NCBI RefSeq assembly: GCF_900113325.1
Contig: NZ_FOOY01000003.1
Location: 372,001-436,000 of the forward strand
Direction of reading: 5' to 3'
Origin: Sporolactobacillus nakayamae
Lineage (GTDB): Bacteria > Bacillota > Bacilli > Bacillales > Sporolactobacillaceae
DNA: 64,000 nucleotides
This document shows, in pieces, positions 9,128-17,882 of the stretch. The notes under the pieces are model-generated. The model did no database searches. It was not told the origin of the DNA and saw only the letters and a program-made list of their open reading frames with translations. Both the position numbers and the translations under genes were made by a program. Positions within the stretch are counted from its first letter, which is position 1. Each line of letters opens with the position of its first letter.

Positions 9128-9168
9128 TAGAAAATTCGCCTGAGTCAGGGCAATGGCGCAGGCGAATC
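9128..9168 (-). terminator. Terminator after pnp
   Basis: On the minus strand ATTCGCCTG, a loop of about 16 bases, CAGGCGAAT, then TTTC. The stem is perfect but the T run is short. A smaller GGG/CCC hairpin followed by eight Ts lies between it and the pnp stop (near 9210-9232) and may contribute. Confidence 0.6.
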
Positions 9169-9251
9169 CTTAGATTGCTTATACTGATTCTTTCTAAAAT
9201 AGTATGCGAAAAAAAACAGGGAATCCCGCTCAATACATCACTACATTTAGT

Positions 9252-11396
9252 TTACTGAGAAGCTGATTCCTGAGTCTTTTCGGCTGCGTGATCACCTTGT
9301 TCAAGCAGCAGTTTACGCGAAAGTTTTATTCGACCTTGATGATCGACCTCAATCACCTTTACACGGATATCATCGCCAATCGATACAACATCCTCCACTT
9401 TGTCAACTCGTTTCGAATCTAATTCAGAGATATGAACTAATCCATCTGTATGTCCGAACAAAGAAACAAAAGCGCCGAATTTTTCAATTCGTTTCACCTT
9501 GCCGACAAATATTTCGCCGACATGTGCGACTCGAACTAAATTTTCAATGATATCCTTTGCTTTTTTCCCACTATCTTCATTAACGGAAAAAATCATAATT
9601 GATCCGTTTTGCTCAATATCAATTTTCACGCCGGTTTCATCAATAATCTTATTAATCATCTTGCCGCTAGGTCCAATAACGTCTCTTATTTTGTTCGGAT
9701 TAATGGTCAATTGGATGATTTTGGGCGCATATGGTGCAAGATGTTCACGAGGTGCCGCAATCGTCGAAAGGACCGTTTCCATAATTTTCATCCGTCCCTC
9801 TCTTGCCTGCTCCAACGCACGACTCAAAATTTCACGTGTCACACCTGAAATTTTGATGTCCATCTGCAAGGCAGTCACACCTTTTTCCGTTCCCGCGCAT
9901 TTGAAATCCATATCGCCCAGAGAGTCCTCCATACCTTGAATATCGGTTAGAACGACAACATCATCGCCATGCTTCACGAGGCCCATCGCGATACCAGCCA
10001 CGGGCGCTTTGATCGGCACTCCGGCATCCATCAAGGCTAAGGTACTCCCACAAATACTTGCTTGAGATGAAGAGCCATTTGATTCAAGCACTTCAGACAC
10101 GCAACGGATCATATACGGGAAATCTTGCGGACTCGGAATAACCGGGGCAAGCGCGCGTTCGCCGAGTGCTCCATGTCCGATCTCTCTCCTGCCAGGGGAA
10201 CGCGACGCCTTTGCTTCGCCGGTACTGAACCCTGGAAAATTATAGTGATGCAGGAAATGCTTCGAGTCTTCAGCATCAAAATCATCCAATGCTTGTGCCT
10301 CGCCAATTGGCGCAAGCGTACACACACTGAGCGCTTGCGTTTGACCGCGCGTAAATAACCCTGATCCATGAGCACGCGGAAGCAAGCCGACGCGCGCAGA
10401 TAAAGGACGAATCTCATTAATTGCCCGTCCATCCGGACGAAGATGTTCCTTGACAATCATACGCCGAACCTCTTCTTTAAGAATTGTATGTAAAACATCA
10501 GCAACAAGAGCAAGGTCGACCTGAATCTCAGCGTTCTTATTTTCTTCCTCAAAGATGGAAACTACCGATGCATTCACCGATTGAATCGCCGCATCACGCG
10601 CTTGCTTTTCCTCGGTTCGCATTGCGAGGTTAAGCTTATTACCGGTTAACCTGCGAATCCGCTGCACAAGCGCTTCATCCGCTTTGTAGAGTTTCACGTT
10701 CATCTTTTCTTTGCCGTTCTCTGAAATAATTTCTTCTTCGAAGGCAATCAGCTTCTTGATCTGCTCATGTGCGAATAGAATCGCGTCAAGCATCGTTTCT
10801 TCAGGAATCTGATCGGCACCAGCCTCTACCATATTAATCGCGTCTTTTGTTCCGGCAACAGTCAGATGCAAGTCACTCTGTTTTTCTTGCTCTACGGTCG
10901 GATTAACAATGAATTCACCGTCAATTCTACCCACAATGACACCGGCGATTGGTCCATTAAACGGTACATCTGATAGGGAAAGAGCGATTGAGGAACCAAC
11001 CATTGCTGCCATTTGCGCACTATTATTCAGGTCAAGACTGAGCACCATATTCCCGATCAACACTTCATTTCGAAAACCTTCGGGAAATAATGGCCGGATC
11101 GGGCGGTCGATCATTCGAGCAGACAGTGTTGCTTTGTCACTCGGACGCCCTTCTCTTTTGATAAAACCGCCAGGTATTTTCCCAACTGCGTATGCCCGCT
11201 CCTCATAATTGACCGTCAGAGGAAAAAATGATCCGTCCTTAGGTTCTTTAGAAGCCGTGACTGTTGACAAAATGACTGTGTCTCCGTAATAAACCAGTGC
11301 CGCACCATTCGCCTGCTTGGCAACTTCACCAATTTCAACGCGAAGGTTCCGACCTGCCCAGTCAAATTGATATACTTTTTTCTCTGCTTGCACCAT
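9252..11396 (-). CDS. pnp: Polyribonucleotide nucleotidyltransferase (PNPase)
   Basis: Phosphorolytic 3'-to-5' exoribonuclease of RNA turnover. From the ATG at 11396 it is 714 residues: two RNase PH-like domains separated by a helical linker, then KH (around [14 protein letters not shown]) and S1 (around [17 protein letters not shown]) RNA-binding domains. Catalytic-core sequence such as [10 protein letters not shown] is present. The chosen ATG has AAGAGGTG six bases upstream; the ATG seven codons earlier has no ribosome site. It lies downstream of rpsO, separated by a strong terminator. No convincing promoter was seen in the 120-bp gap. Confidence 0.96.
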   Translation of the reverse strand: MVQAEKKVYQFDWAGRNLRVEIGEVAKQANGAALVYYGDTVILSTVTASKEPKDGSFFPLTVNYEERAYAVGKIPGGFIKREGRPSDKATLSARMIDRPIRPLFPEGFRNEVLIGNMVLSLDLNNSAQMAAMVGSSIALSLSDVPFNGPIAGVIVGRIDGEFIVNPTVEQEKQSDLHLTVAGTKDAINMVEAGADQIPEETMLDAILFAHEQIKKLIAFEEEIISENGKEKMNVKLYKADEALVQRIRRLTGNKLNLAMRTEEKQARDAAIQSVNASVVSIFEEENKNAEIQVDLALVADVLHTILKEEVRRMIVKEHLRPDGRAINEIRPLSARVGLLPRAHGSGLFTRGQTQALSVCTLAPIGEAQALDDFDAEDSKHFLHHYNFPGFSTGEAKASRSPGRREIGHGALGERALAPVIPSPQDFPYMIRCVSEVLESNGSSSQASICGSTLALMDAGVPIKAPVAGIAMGLVKHGDDVVVLTDIQGMEDSLGDMDFKCAGTEKGVTALQMDIKISGVTREILSRALEQAREGRMKIMETVLSTIAAPREHLAPYAPKIIQLTINPNKIRDVIGPSGKMINKIIDETGVKIDIEQNGSIMIFSVNEDSGKKAKDIIENLVRVAHVGEIFVGKVKRIEKFGAFVSLFGHTDGLVHISELDSKRVDKVEDVVSIGDDIRVKVIEVDHQGRIKLSRKLLLEQGDHAAEKTQESASQ

Positions 11397-11482
11397 CCTT
11401 AACACCTCTTTCCCCATGATGAATCTGTCTGAGCGTCCTCAAAAATCTAATCTTTTTGGCACGCAAATCTCCATATATGAAT

Positions 11483-11517
11483 AAAAAAGCGGGAATGCTC
11501 CCGCTTCTTTTTTTCCT
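11483..11517 (-). terminator. Terminator after rpsO
   Basis: GCGGGA-ATGC-TCCCGC hairpin with T/A-rich flanks on both sides; on the minus strand it ends in CTTTTTTATT. It directly follows the rpsO stop. In this position in other bacteria an rpsO terminator also limits pnp read-through. Confidence 0.85.
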
Positions 11518-11786
11518 TATCGGCGCAGGCCCAATTTGTTAATGAGCTCGCGATATCTCTTGACATCATTTTCACGAAGATATGTGAGAAGGTTACGGCG
11601 TTTGCCGACCATTTTCAGAAGTCCGCGGCGTGAATGATGATCTTTCTTGTGCTGCTTCAGATGATCATTTAACGAATTAATCTGTTTGGTTAGTACAGCG
11701 ATCTGTACTTCCGGTGAACCCGTATCGTTTTCATGAGTCGCAAACTCATGAATCAGGTTCGTTTTTTCTTCTTTTGTTAAAGCCAC
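11517..11786 (-). CDS. rpsO: 30S ribosomal protein S15
   Basis: A primary 16S rRNA-binding protein of the small subunit, 89 residues, with the canonical S15 core [29 protein letters not shown]. The start is GTG at 11786 behind GGAGGTGA. It has its own promoter, a structured leader of about 100 bases and a terminator. S15 represses its own translation through leader structures in several bacteria, so the leader may be the control site. Confidence 0.97.
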   Translation of the reverse strand: MALTKEEKTNLIHEFATHENDTGSPEVQIAVLTKQINSLNDHLKQHKKDHHSRRGLLKMVGKRRNLLTYLRENDVKRYRELINKLGLRR

Positions 11787-11819
11787 TTGCGTTCACCTCC
11801 TAATCTAAAATCCCCATAA

Positions 11820-11853
11820 GCTTCGCTGTCGCCGGTGGAGCAAACAGCCAAGC
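11820..11853 (-). promoter_or_regulatory. Hairpin in the rpsO leader
   Basis: On the minus strand CTTGGCTGT pairs with ACAGCGAAG through CTGT/ACAG and CTT/AAG stems flanking a GG/CG internal loop, with a 14-base apical loop. It lies between the promoter and the ribosome site. A role as S15 binding site is inference only. Confidence 0.4.
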
Positions 11854-11886
11854 CTAGGTTCTTGTACAATCAAATCGTACTGGATC

Positions 11887-11915
11887 ATAATACACTTTTT
11901 TTAAACGAAATTCAA
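11887..11915 (-). promoter_or_regulatory. Sigma-A promoter for rpsO
   Basis: On the minus strand TTGAAT (plus 11910-11915), a 17-base spacer and TATTAT (plus 11887-11892). Transcription would start near 11880, giving a leader of about 95 bases before the rpsO GTG. Confidence 0.7.
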
Positions 11916-12017
11916 GTCATTTAGGTGAATAGTATAAGGTTACTTTGCCATTAGAAAAACCAGGCACAGCCCGGTCCTTAATCTCCAGCCATGTGTGATG
12001 GTTTTGTGTCTTTTCAG

Positions 12018-12138
12018 TGCTGAATCGTCGCTTCGGTTACTCGCTTGCCGCGGGCGCACCGCGCGCCTCCTCAAACAGGCAGAAATCTGCGGGGTCTCGC
12101 CGGCAACGCTAATCCCGCAGGCGTCTCGACCTCCGTTT
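12018..12138. repeat. GC-rich interspersed-repeat-like block between ribF and rpsO
   Basis: About 120 bp far richer in GC than its surroundings, with the order CCGCGGGCGC, GCCTCCTC, a short hairpin GCAGA/TCTGC, GGGGTCTCG, ATCCCGCAGGCG and CGACCTCCG. From memory this order resembles an intergenic repeat scattered through many Bacillaceae genomes (CCGCGGGCAC...GCCTCCTC...GCGGGGTCT...TCCCGCAGGAGTC). It has no credible coding content; both strands give only low-quality short frames. Only one copy lies in this window, so repetitiveness cannot be shown here. Confidence 0.5.
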
Positions 12139-12207
12139 TGATTCTCGGCCAAGACACTGGTCTATTGGTTTGAAAACGTGCAAAATAATAAACTTTCTTT
12201 ACTTGTT

Positions 12208-12230
12208 AGAAAACTTGGCTTTGCCAAGCC
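12208..12230 (-). terminator. Terminator at the end of the rimP-ribF operon
   Basis: CTTGGC-TTT-GCCAAG inverted repeat that on the minus strand is followed by TTTTCT. It lies about 155 bases after the ribF stop, so it could end the long nusA-infB transcript. The gap between ribF and this hairpin holds the GGA-hairpin element on the other strand. Confidence 0.5.
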
Positions 12231-12240
12231 CCTGACGTTG

Positions 12241-12330
12241 TGCCGGCTATGGACGGCTAAATGTCGGATGTGCCACAGGATACGGCGGCTTCGACGTTAC
12301 TCACAGGAAGTGAACGCCATTAGTCGAAGA
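12241..12330 (+). other. Tandem hairpins with GGA in their loops (possible structured RNA)
   Basis: On the plus strand three small stems each carry GGA in the loop: GCCG/CGGC around GCTATGGA (12242-12257), GCC/GGC around ACAGGATAC (12272-12286) and TCAC/GTGA around AGGAA (12301-12313). The last sits inside a longer stem, CTTCGAC (12289-12295) with GTCGAAG (12323-12329). A fourth GGA (12266-12268) is in a linker. There is no open reading frame of quality, and no clear promoter or terminator on this strand. It may be a structured RNA or part of a dispersed repeat; function unknown. Confidence 0.35.
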
Positions 12331-12382
12331 TCCCTTTATCTATCCGGCCACCTACACTCGTTTCCTTAAATTTTCTATTCTT

Positions 12383-13333
12383 TTACTTTCTTACCAGTGT
12401 AAAAAAGTTCCGTGTCTCTTCTTTATCTTTGTCCATTTGAATAATTAGTTCTTCAGCACTGTTGAATTTTAATTCTGGCCGCAAGTGCTTATACCAATTG
12501 ATGCTCACTTTTTTATCGTACAAATTGCCTTTAAAGTCGAGCACGTAAACCTCAACTGTTTGAATCGCTTCATCTTTATTATAAAAGGTGGGTCTAAGAC
12601 CAACGCTGCAAACGCCATCTAGCGGCTTGCCATCAACAATTAGCTGAACCGCGTAGACGCCATTCGCAGGAATAAGAAAAGCCTCATCCTTATCTACATT
12701 GGCTGTAGGAAATCCTAGGGTGCGGCCGCGCTTATCACCATGGATGACAACCCCTGTCGTCTGATAAGGCCTTCCGAGCAATTCTTCAGCTTCTTCTATA
12801 GCACCTTGTTCAATTAATGAACGAATATGACTCGTACTGATTTTAGCTCCAAATAATTCAACTTTGGGCACCATCGTATAGCTGAACATACTGCGTGAAT
12901 AGTCACCGATATTCTGCATAGTTCCCATAGCTTTGCGCCCGAAAGTAAAATCATATCCCGCAACGACATGCTTGGCATGCAACTGGATCAGATACTGGTC
13001 AACAAAATCCTGTGGTGACAAACGGCTAAGCGTTCGGTCAAATTTGACAAAATAGAGTGTGTGCACCCCTAATTTTTCCATCAGTTCGGCTTTTATCGCA
13101 TTTGGAGTCAATTCCGTCTCTCGCTTTGAATCCGGACGCAGGACAACGGACGGATGCGGGTAAAACGTCATGACTGCAGCTGACAATCCTTTTTCTTCTG
13201 CAATCTTGACCGCAGTCTTAATGACTTTTTGATGACCAAGATGCACACCATCAAAATAACCTAACGCGATAACTCTTTCATGGCTGTCCATTTGTTCAAT
13301 AAATGGCCGCCCGTCTAAAAAAACGCGCTCCAT
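12383..13333 (-). CDS. ribF: Bifunctional riboflavin kinase/FAD synthetase
   Basis: Phosphorylates riboflavin to FMN and adenylates it to FAD. From the ATG at 13333 it is 316 residues, the length of the B. subtilis enzyme. The N-terminal nucleotidyltransferase domain carries ALGYFDGVHLGHQ; the C-terminal flavokinase domain carries GDKRGRTLGFPTAN. AAGGTG lies seven bases upstream of the chosen ATG; an ATG ten codons earlier has a poor site. It is the last gene of the rimP-nusA-infB-truB operon. Confidence 0.94.
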   Translation of the reverse strand: MERVFLDGRPFIEQMDSHERVIALGYFDGVHLGHQKVIKTAVKIAEEKGLSAAVMTFYPHPSVVLRPDSKRETELTPNAIKAELMEKLGVHTLYFVKFDRTLSRLSPQDFVDQYLIQLHAKHVVAGYDFTFGRKAMGTMQNIGDYSRSMFSYTMVPKVELFGAKISTSHIRSLIEQGAIEEAEELLGRPYQTTGVVIHGDKRGRTLGFPTANVDKDEAFLIPANGVYAVQLIVDGKPLDGVCSVGLRPTFYNKDEAIQTVEVYVLDFKGNLYDKKVSINWYKHLRPELKFNSAEELIIQMDKDKEETRNFFTLVRK

Positions 13334-13380
13334 AACAGGCACCTTCAATTCTTGTAAACTCATGTTTCTGATCGATACGT

Positions 13381-14298
13381 TTAACTATTCGGATCGCTCG
13401 CAAGGACCTTGTCAGGCTTAACCATACCTGGTTTTTCGGGATGACGACGATAGATTGCGAGACATTCATCCTGCTCTGTAAAAACAGCATGAGGTCCCGC
13501 CCCGAACTGTTCCGGAGCGGGAAGTATTGCGCCATGCGCAATTTTTTCCACAAGTTCATCACTAACAACCCAACGATCCATAAGACTTAAACCATATGCC
13601 AATGGCTTTAAAGTATCAGCAAAACGGTCCTCCGCAAGCTGCTGCTCAATCTGTTCGAAAGTGAAACAATCAGCAAGTGAGAAAGGGCCTGCCTGAATCC
13701 GCGTCATGCGATGCAAATGTGCGGGGTACCCCATCCGTTGCCCGAGAGCGACTGCCAACGTTCTAATGTAGGTTCCCTTGCTGCATGACACTTTAAACGG
13801 AAGATCCGTTGAAAATGAAGACGCGTCGCTGTCTACTTCAAATTGATAAATCGAGACTTTGCGAATCGGAGGCGTAACCGGGATGCCCGCACGTGCGTAT
13901 TCGTATAGTTTTCTGCCATTAACTTTCACAGCACTGTACATTGGCGCGGATTGCTCGATTTCGCCAACCAACGATTGCATCGCTTGCTCAACGGTTTCTT
14001 TAGCAAAGCTTTCGCTAACCGTCTTGCTGTCAATAACTTCACCCTCGGCGTCTTCTGTTGTCGTTGACGTGCCAAGACGTATGACGCCTTGATATGCCTT
14101 GCTGTAATCTAATAAATACTGGGCAATTTTAGTCGCCTTCCCTAAACATAAGACCAGAACACCTTCTACAGCAGGATCCAGTGTCCCTGTATGACCGATT
14201 TTTCGGAACTTCAGCAATTTTCGCATCTGAAAGACGCAATCATGAGAAGTCATACCTTTTGGCTTGTAGAGAGGCAACAAGCCGTTATACTCCGGCAT
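13381..14298 (-). CDS. truB: tRNA pseudouridine(55) synthase
   Basis: Converts U55 of the T loop to pseudouridine in nearly all tRNAs. The protein is 305 residues with the catalytic aspartate D41 in GHTGTLDP and the N-terminal KPKGMTSHD motif. The C-terminal part (from about 240) is the PUA-like RNA-binding region. GGGAGGATG precedes the ATG. It lies between rbfA and ribF as in other Bacilli. Confidence 0.95.
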   Translation of the reverse strand: MPEYNGLLPLYKPKGMTSHDCVFQMRKLLKFRKIGHTGTLDPAVEGVLVLCLGKATKIAQYLLDYSKAYQGVIRLGTSTTTEDAEGEVIDSKTVSESFAKETVEQAMQSLVGEIEQSAPMYSAVKVNGRKLYEYARAGIPVTPPIRKVSIYQFEVDSDASSFSTDLPFKVSCSKGTYIRTLAVALGQRMGYPAHLHRMTRIQAGPFSLADCFTFEQIEQQLAEDRFADTLKPLAYGLSLMDRWVVSDELVEKIAHGAILPAPEQFGAGPHAVFTEQDECLAIYRRHPEKPGMVKPDKVLASDPNS

Positions 14299-14371
14299 CG
14301 TTCATCCTCCCAAATTCTCTTAGCTTTTCTAAGAACAAACGTTCACGTAGCATACTTATTTCACGCACCGG

Positions 14372-14719
14372 TTAATCTTTTCGATGTAAGTTGTTAATTA
14401 ATTGGTCAATATGGCTGCCATATTCAACAGATTCATCGATTTTAAATGAAATTTCAGGGGTTTTACGTAAACGAATTCGCTTGCCGATTTCACTGCGAAC
14501 AAACCCCTTAGCTTTATTCAATCCTTCGAGTGACGCTTGTTTCTTTTCATCATCGCCAAATACACTAATATAAACCGTGGCTTCCTGAAGATCGCCAGTC
14601 ACTTCAACGCCGGTAACCGTCACAAAACCGACGCGCGGATCCTTGATCCGATTTCCAATTATGTCGCTCATTTCTTTTTTCATCTGCTCTGCGACGCGAT
14701 GAACCCTCAAATTAGCCAT
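14372..14719 (-). CDS. rbfA: Ribosome-binding factor A
   Basis: Cold-shock-type 30S maturation factor acting on the 5' end of 16S rRNA. From the ATG at 14719 it is 115 residues, beginning [13 protein letters not shown], with the KH-like core [27 protein letters not shown] precedes this start; the nine-residue upstream extension is not conserved family sequence. Confidence 0.94.
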   Translation of the reverse strand: MANLRVHRVAEQMKKEMSDIIGNRIKDPRVGFVTVTGVEVTGDLQEATVYISVFGDDEKKQASLEGLNKAKGFVRSEIGKRIRLRKTPEISFKIDESVEYGSHIDQLINNLHRKD

Positions 14720-14736
14720 GGAGTCCACCCTCCTTT

Positions 14737-15018
14737 TTACAACCATTCGTATTCTGTATGAACACGTTCAATCTCTGTCCGAAAGTCAATAATCACAAGC
14801 GCACGTGCCAGTTCGCGTTCAACCGGAACCTTGGAAGAACCCACACAAACAAATGCGAGTTCAGCACGCTGCCATGTATCCTGATAACCCACTTCACTGG
14901 CTGATAGATTGTGTCCATCCGCAGCTTTTCGAAGGATACTCTTAATAACCGATCGCTTTTCCTTCAATGAATGGGCGCAAAAAAGCATACATTCACAGCG
15001 CACGACGCCGATGATCAT
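14737..15018 (-). CDS. ylxP: YlxP, DUF503 family protein
   Basis: A 93-residue protein of the DUF503 family, recognised by its place between infB and rbfA and by the motif [14 protein letters not shown] and [16 protein letters not shown]. It overlaps the infB stop by four bases (ATGA). A link to ribosome assembly is suggested by the operon and not shown by the sequence. Confidence 0.88.
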   Translation of the reverse strand: MIIGVVRCECMLFCAHSLKEKRSVIKSILRKAADGHNLSASEVGYQDTWQRAELAFVCVGSSKVPVERELARALVIIDFRTEIERVHTEYEWL

Positions 15019-17273
15019 TTAGGCTTAATCTCTTCCATCACATAAGCTTCCATCGTGTCGCCTTCTTTGATGTCATTGAAATTTTCGAGTGTCAGGCCAC
15101 ATTCGAAACCAGCCTTAACTTCTTTGGCATCATCTTTAAACCGTTTCAATGTATCGACATGTCCTTCATAAATAACAACACCGTTGCGTACAAGGCGAAT
15201 TCCAGCATCTCTGGAAATCAAACCGTCCGTCACGTAACAGCCGGCAATGGTTCCAATTTTAGAAACTTTGAAAGTCGTACGGACTTCAAGTTGCCCGATC
15301 ACTTTTTCCTTGAATTCAGGATCCAGCATACCCTTCATGGCCGCTTCCATCTCATCAATAGCGTCATAGATCACACGATACAAGCGGATATCCACTTTTT
15401 CTTCTTCAGCGACTTTTTGAGCGTGGTTATCTGGACGTACGTTAAATCCAATGATGATCGCATTCGAAGCAGAAGCAAGAATGATATCCGACTCGCTGAT
15501 TCCGCCGGCACCGGCATGAATAATATTTATTTTCACACCATCGACATCAATCTTCTTCAAGGATCCGGACAATGCTTCTACAGAACCTTGAACATCTGCT
15601 TTGATGACTAGATTGATCTCCTTCATATCGCCTTCCTTGATCTGTTCAAACAGATCGTCAAGGCTAACCTTGCTTTTCGTTTCTTTACGTTCCGTAATCA
15701 ACGCGCGTTCTGCGCGAATTTCACCAATCTGACGCGCCTTCTTCTCATCATCAAAAACAACGAATTGATCTCCTGCCTGCGGAACATTGTTTAAACCTGT
15801 GATCTCAACCGGTGTTGATGGTGTTGCTTTCTTCACTCGCCGACCAAGGTCGTTGACCATCGCCCGGACACGTCCAAACGTGTTGCCGACAACAATCGGA
15901 TCTCCAATATGAAGCGAGCCATTTTGAACAAGTAAAGTCGCGATCGGGCCTTTTCCTTTATCAAGCTCGGCTTCAATAACCGCGCCTCTTGCCACATTTT
16001 CCGGATTGGCTTTAAACTCTTCTATTTCAGCGACAAGCAAAATCATTTCCAATAGATCGTCAATACCCGTGCCTTTTTTTGCGGAGATCTTAACAAAGAT
16101 GGTATCCCCGCCCCAATCTTCAGGCACAAGTCCTTGATCGGAAAGTTCCTGCATGACATGATCAGGATTTGCGTTAGGCTTGTCAATTTTGTTGACAGCA
16201 ACAATAATCGGCACCTTGGCTGCACGAGCATGGTGAATAGCTTCGATAGTTTGCGGCATGACACCGTCATCTGCGGCAACAACTAAGACTGTAATATCGG
16301 TAATTTCCGCTCCGCGCGCACGCATTGTTGTAAACGCCGCATGGCCTGGTGTATCTAGGAATGTAATCTTCTTGTCGTTGTGCACGATTTGATACGCGCC
16401 GATATGCTGGGTGATACCGCCAGCTTCGCCTGCAGTCACTTTCGTGTGGCGGATCGAGTCAAGTAAAGTCGTTTTACCATGGTCAACATGCCCCATGATG
16501 GTGACAACCGGAGGACGAATAACGGCTGTCTTTTCATCAATTTCAGGTACATCATCCTCAAAGCTTGCTTCGTCAACAAACACTTCTTCTTCTACCGCAA
16601 CACCATAGTCGTTTGCAAGCAGTTCGATTGTATCCTTATCCAAATCCTGATTTTTGGTCGCCATAACACCTAACGCCATCAGTTTTTTGATTATATCTGT
16701 TGAAGGACGGCCTAATTTTTCAGCAAATTGACCGACTGTCAGCGATCCGGACAACATAATTTTTTCCGGAAGCTTGATTTCGAGACGCTGACGATTTGCT
16801 TGCTGCGCTGCGCCTCTCCTTCTATTATTCCGATTTCTGTTGCCATAACTTCTGCGTCCGCCATAATTATTGTTTCCATTGCCGCCAAAGCGATTGCGTT
16901 CATTGTTGTTTGGATTGCTTCCAGTTGATTTTCTGCCGCTTCCCGTTTCACCGGATCGCGCTTTCGCCGGTCTTGAATTTGTATTCCTATCAGTATTCCT
17001 TAAATTTGACGTTGTCTGAGTTGGTTTCTTTTCTTTGGTTTTTGTTTGATTCACTGGACCCTCTGCTTTGTTTTTATTTGGCTTTGCAGTTACCTTTTGA
17101 ACGGGTGAAGCCGCCCCGCCGTTCATTTTCCGATTCAATTGGTTAATCGCATTATCTGCAATAATCGACATATGGCTTTTCACATCAAAGCCAAGTTCTT
17201 CTAACTTCGTTATGATCACTTTACTGGATACGTGATGCTCTTTAGCATATTCATATACACGCATTTTACTCAT
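15015..17273 (-). CDS. infB: Translation initiation factor IF-2
   Basis: GTPase that places initiator fMet-tRNA on the 30S subunit and promotes subunit joining. The protein is 752 residues. An N-terminal IF2_N motif ([15 protein letters not shown]) leads into a low-complexity Asn/Arg/Gly-rich linker (about 100-160) and a second IF2_N repeat. The G domain has G1 GHVDHGKT at 261-268, G3 DTPGHA and G4 NKID, followed by the beta-barrel and C-terminal domains. The ATG follows GGGGGTG. The linker is typical of a flexible region and makes the protein slightly longer than the B. subtilis one. Confidence 0.96.
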   Translation of the reverse strand: MSKMRVYEYAKEHHVSSKVIITKLEELGFDVKSHMSIIADNAINQLNRKMNGGAASPVQKVTAKPNKNKAEGPVNQTKTKEKKPTQTTSNLRNTDRNTNSRPAKARSGETGSGRKSTGSNPNNNERNRFGGNGNNNYGGRRSYGNRNRNNRRRGAAQQANRQRLEIKLPEKIMLSGSLTVGQFAEKLGRPSTDIIKKLMALGVMATKNQDLDKDTIELLANDYGVAVEEEVFVDEASFEDDVPEIDEKTAVIRPPVVTIMGHVDHGKTTLLDSIRHTKVTAGEAGGITQHIGAYQIVHNDKKITFLDTPGHAAFTTMRARGAEITDITVLVVAADDGVMPQTIEAIHHARAAKVPIIVAVNKIDKPNANPDHVMQELSDQGLVPEDWGGDTIFVKISAKKGTGIDDLLEMILLVAEIEEFKANPENVARGAVIEAELDKGKGPIATLLVQNGSLHIGDPIVVGNTFGRVRAMVNDLGRRVKKATPSTPVEITGLNNVPQAGDQFVVFDDEKKARQIGEIRAERALITERKETKSKVSLDDLFEQIKEGDMKEINLVIKADVQGSVEALSGSLKKIDVDGVKINIIHAGAGGISESDIILASASNAIIIGFNVRPDNHAQKVAEEEKVDIRLYRVIYDAIDEMEAAMKGMLDPEFKEKVIGQLEVRTTFKVSKIGTIAGCYVTDGLISRDAGIRLVRNGVVIYEGHVDTLKRFKDDAKEVKAGFECGLTLENFNDIKEGDTMEAYVMEEIKPK

Positions 17274-17277
17274 ATAT

Positions 17278-17595
17278 TCACCCCCGTGATGATGGTCCGA
17301 TCCTTCCGATCAGCTGGCCTGCGAAACCACTGTCCGTGACCGCGATGATCACGCGTGAAGGCTGACCAATCGCCTGGCCGAGCACCTCTCTATCCGGTAC
17401 GGTCAAAAGCGGAACGTGATAGAAACTACACTTATTACTAATCGTTTTCCGTGTTCGTTCAGAAGCGTCCGCAGACAAAATAACTGCTTTGGCCTTTCCC
17501 TGACGAATCAATCGCATAACCGTTTCTTCTCCGGAACTTACTTTCCCTGCCCGTTGCGCAAGTCCCAAAAATGATGTCCATCCATTAGTGGGCAT
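17278..17595 (-). CDS. ylxQ: YlxQ, L7Ae/L30e/S12e-family RNA-binding protein
   Basis: A 105-residue L7Ae-fold protein with [17 protein letters not shown] and [12 protein letters not shown], features of the kink-turn-binding family. Its cellular role is not well defined. The start overlaps the rnpM stop by 11 bases, so the two are probably co-translated, and it lies four bases before infB as in B. subtilis. Confidence 0.9.
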   Translation of the reverse strand: MPTNGWTSFLGLAQRAGKVSSGEETVMRLIRQGKAKAVILSADASERTRKTISNKCSFYHVPLLTVPDREVLGQAIGQPSRVIIAVTDSGFAGQLIGRIGPSSRG

Positions 17596-17869
17596 CGATA
17601 GAATGCGCCTCTAAATAGTCGGTCATCTCTTCGAAAACATGATCCGGCACAGTAACACCTAAATGTCTGGAGAGCAGGTTTTTGTCTTTTGCTTTTTTTA
17701 TGCAATCCGCTTTTTTTGAGAGATACGCCCCTCGTCCGTTTTTCTTTCCCGTCAAATCAAGAGAAACGTCTCCTTCAGGGGAGCGAACGATGCGGAAGAG
17801 CGCTTTTTTCTCAGTGGATTCCTGACAGGCAATACACTTGCGTAACGGAATTTTCCGCTGTTTAGGCAT
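17585..17869 (-). CDS. rnpM: YlxR/RnpM family RNA-binding protein
   Basis: A 94-residue DUF448 protein. The N-terminal motif [12 protein letters not shown] and GRGAYLSKK identify the family. In B. subtilis YlxR (RnpM) has been reported to bind the RNase P RNA and modulate its activity. It begins at an ATG behind GGAGG, 13 bases after the nusA stop. Confidence 0.9.
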   Translation of the reverse strand: MPKQRKIPLRKCIACQESTEKKALFRIVRSPEGDVSLDLTGKKNGRGAYLSKKADCIKKAKDKNLLSRHLGVTVPDHVFEEMTDYLEAHSIDAH

Positions 17870-17882
17870 CTAAAAAGCCTCC

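Noticed and set aside
8983-9258. A 91-codon plus-strand frame between mlpA and pnp
   Set aside because: It contains the mlpA promoter and the pnp terminator in antisense, has no ribosome site and resembles no family.
11940-12369. Short frames on both strands in the ribF-rpsO gap (70 codons minus, 63 codons plus)
   Set aside because: They run through repeat-like and hairpin DNA, lack ribosome sites and have biased composition (Arg-rich) expected from the GC-rich repeat.
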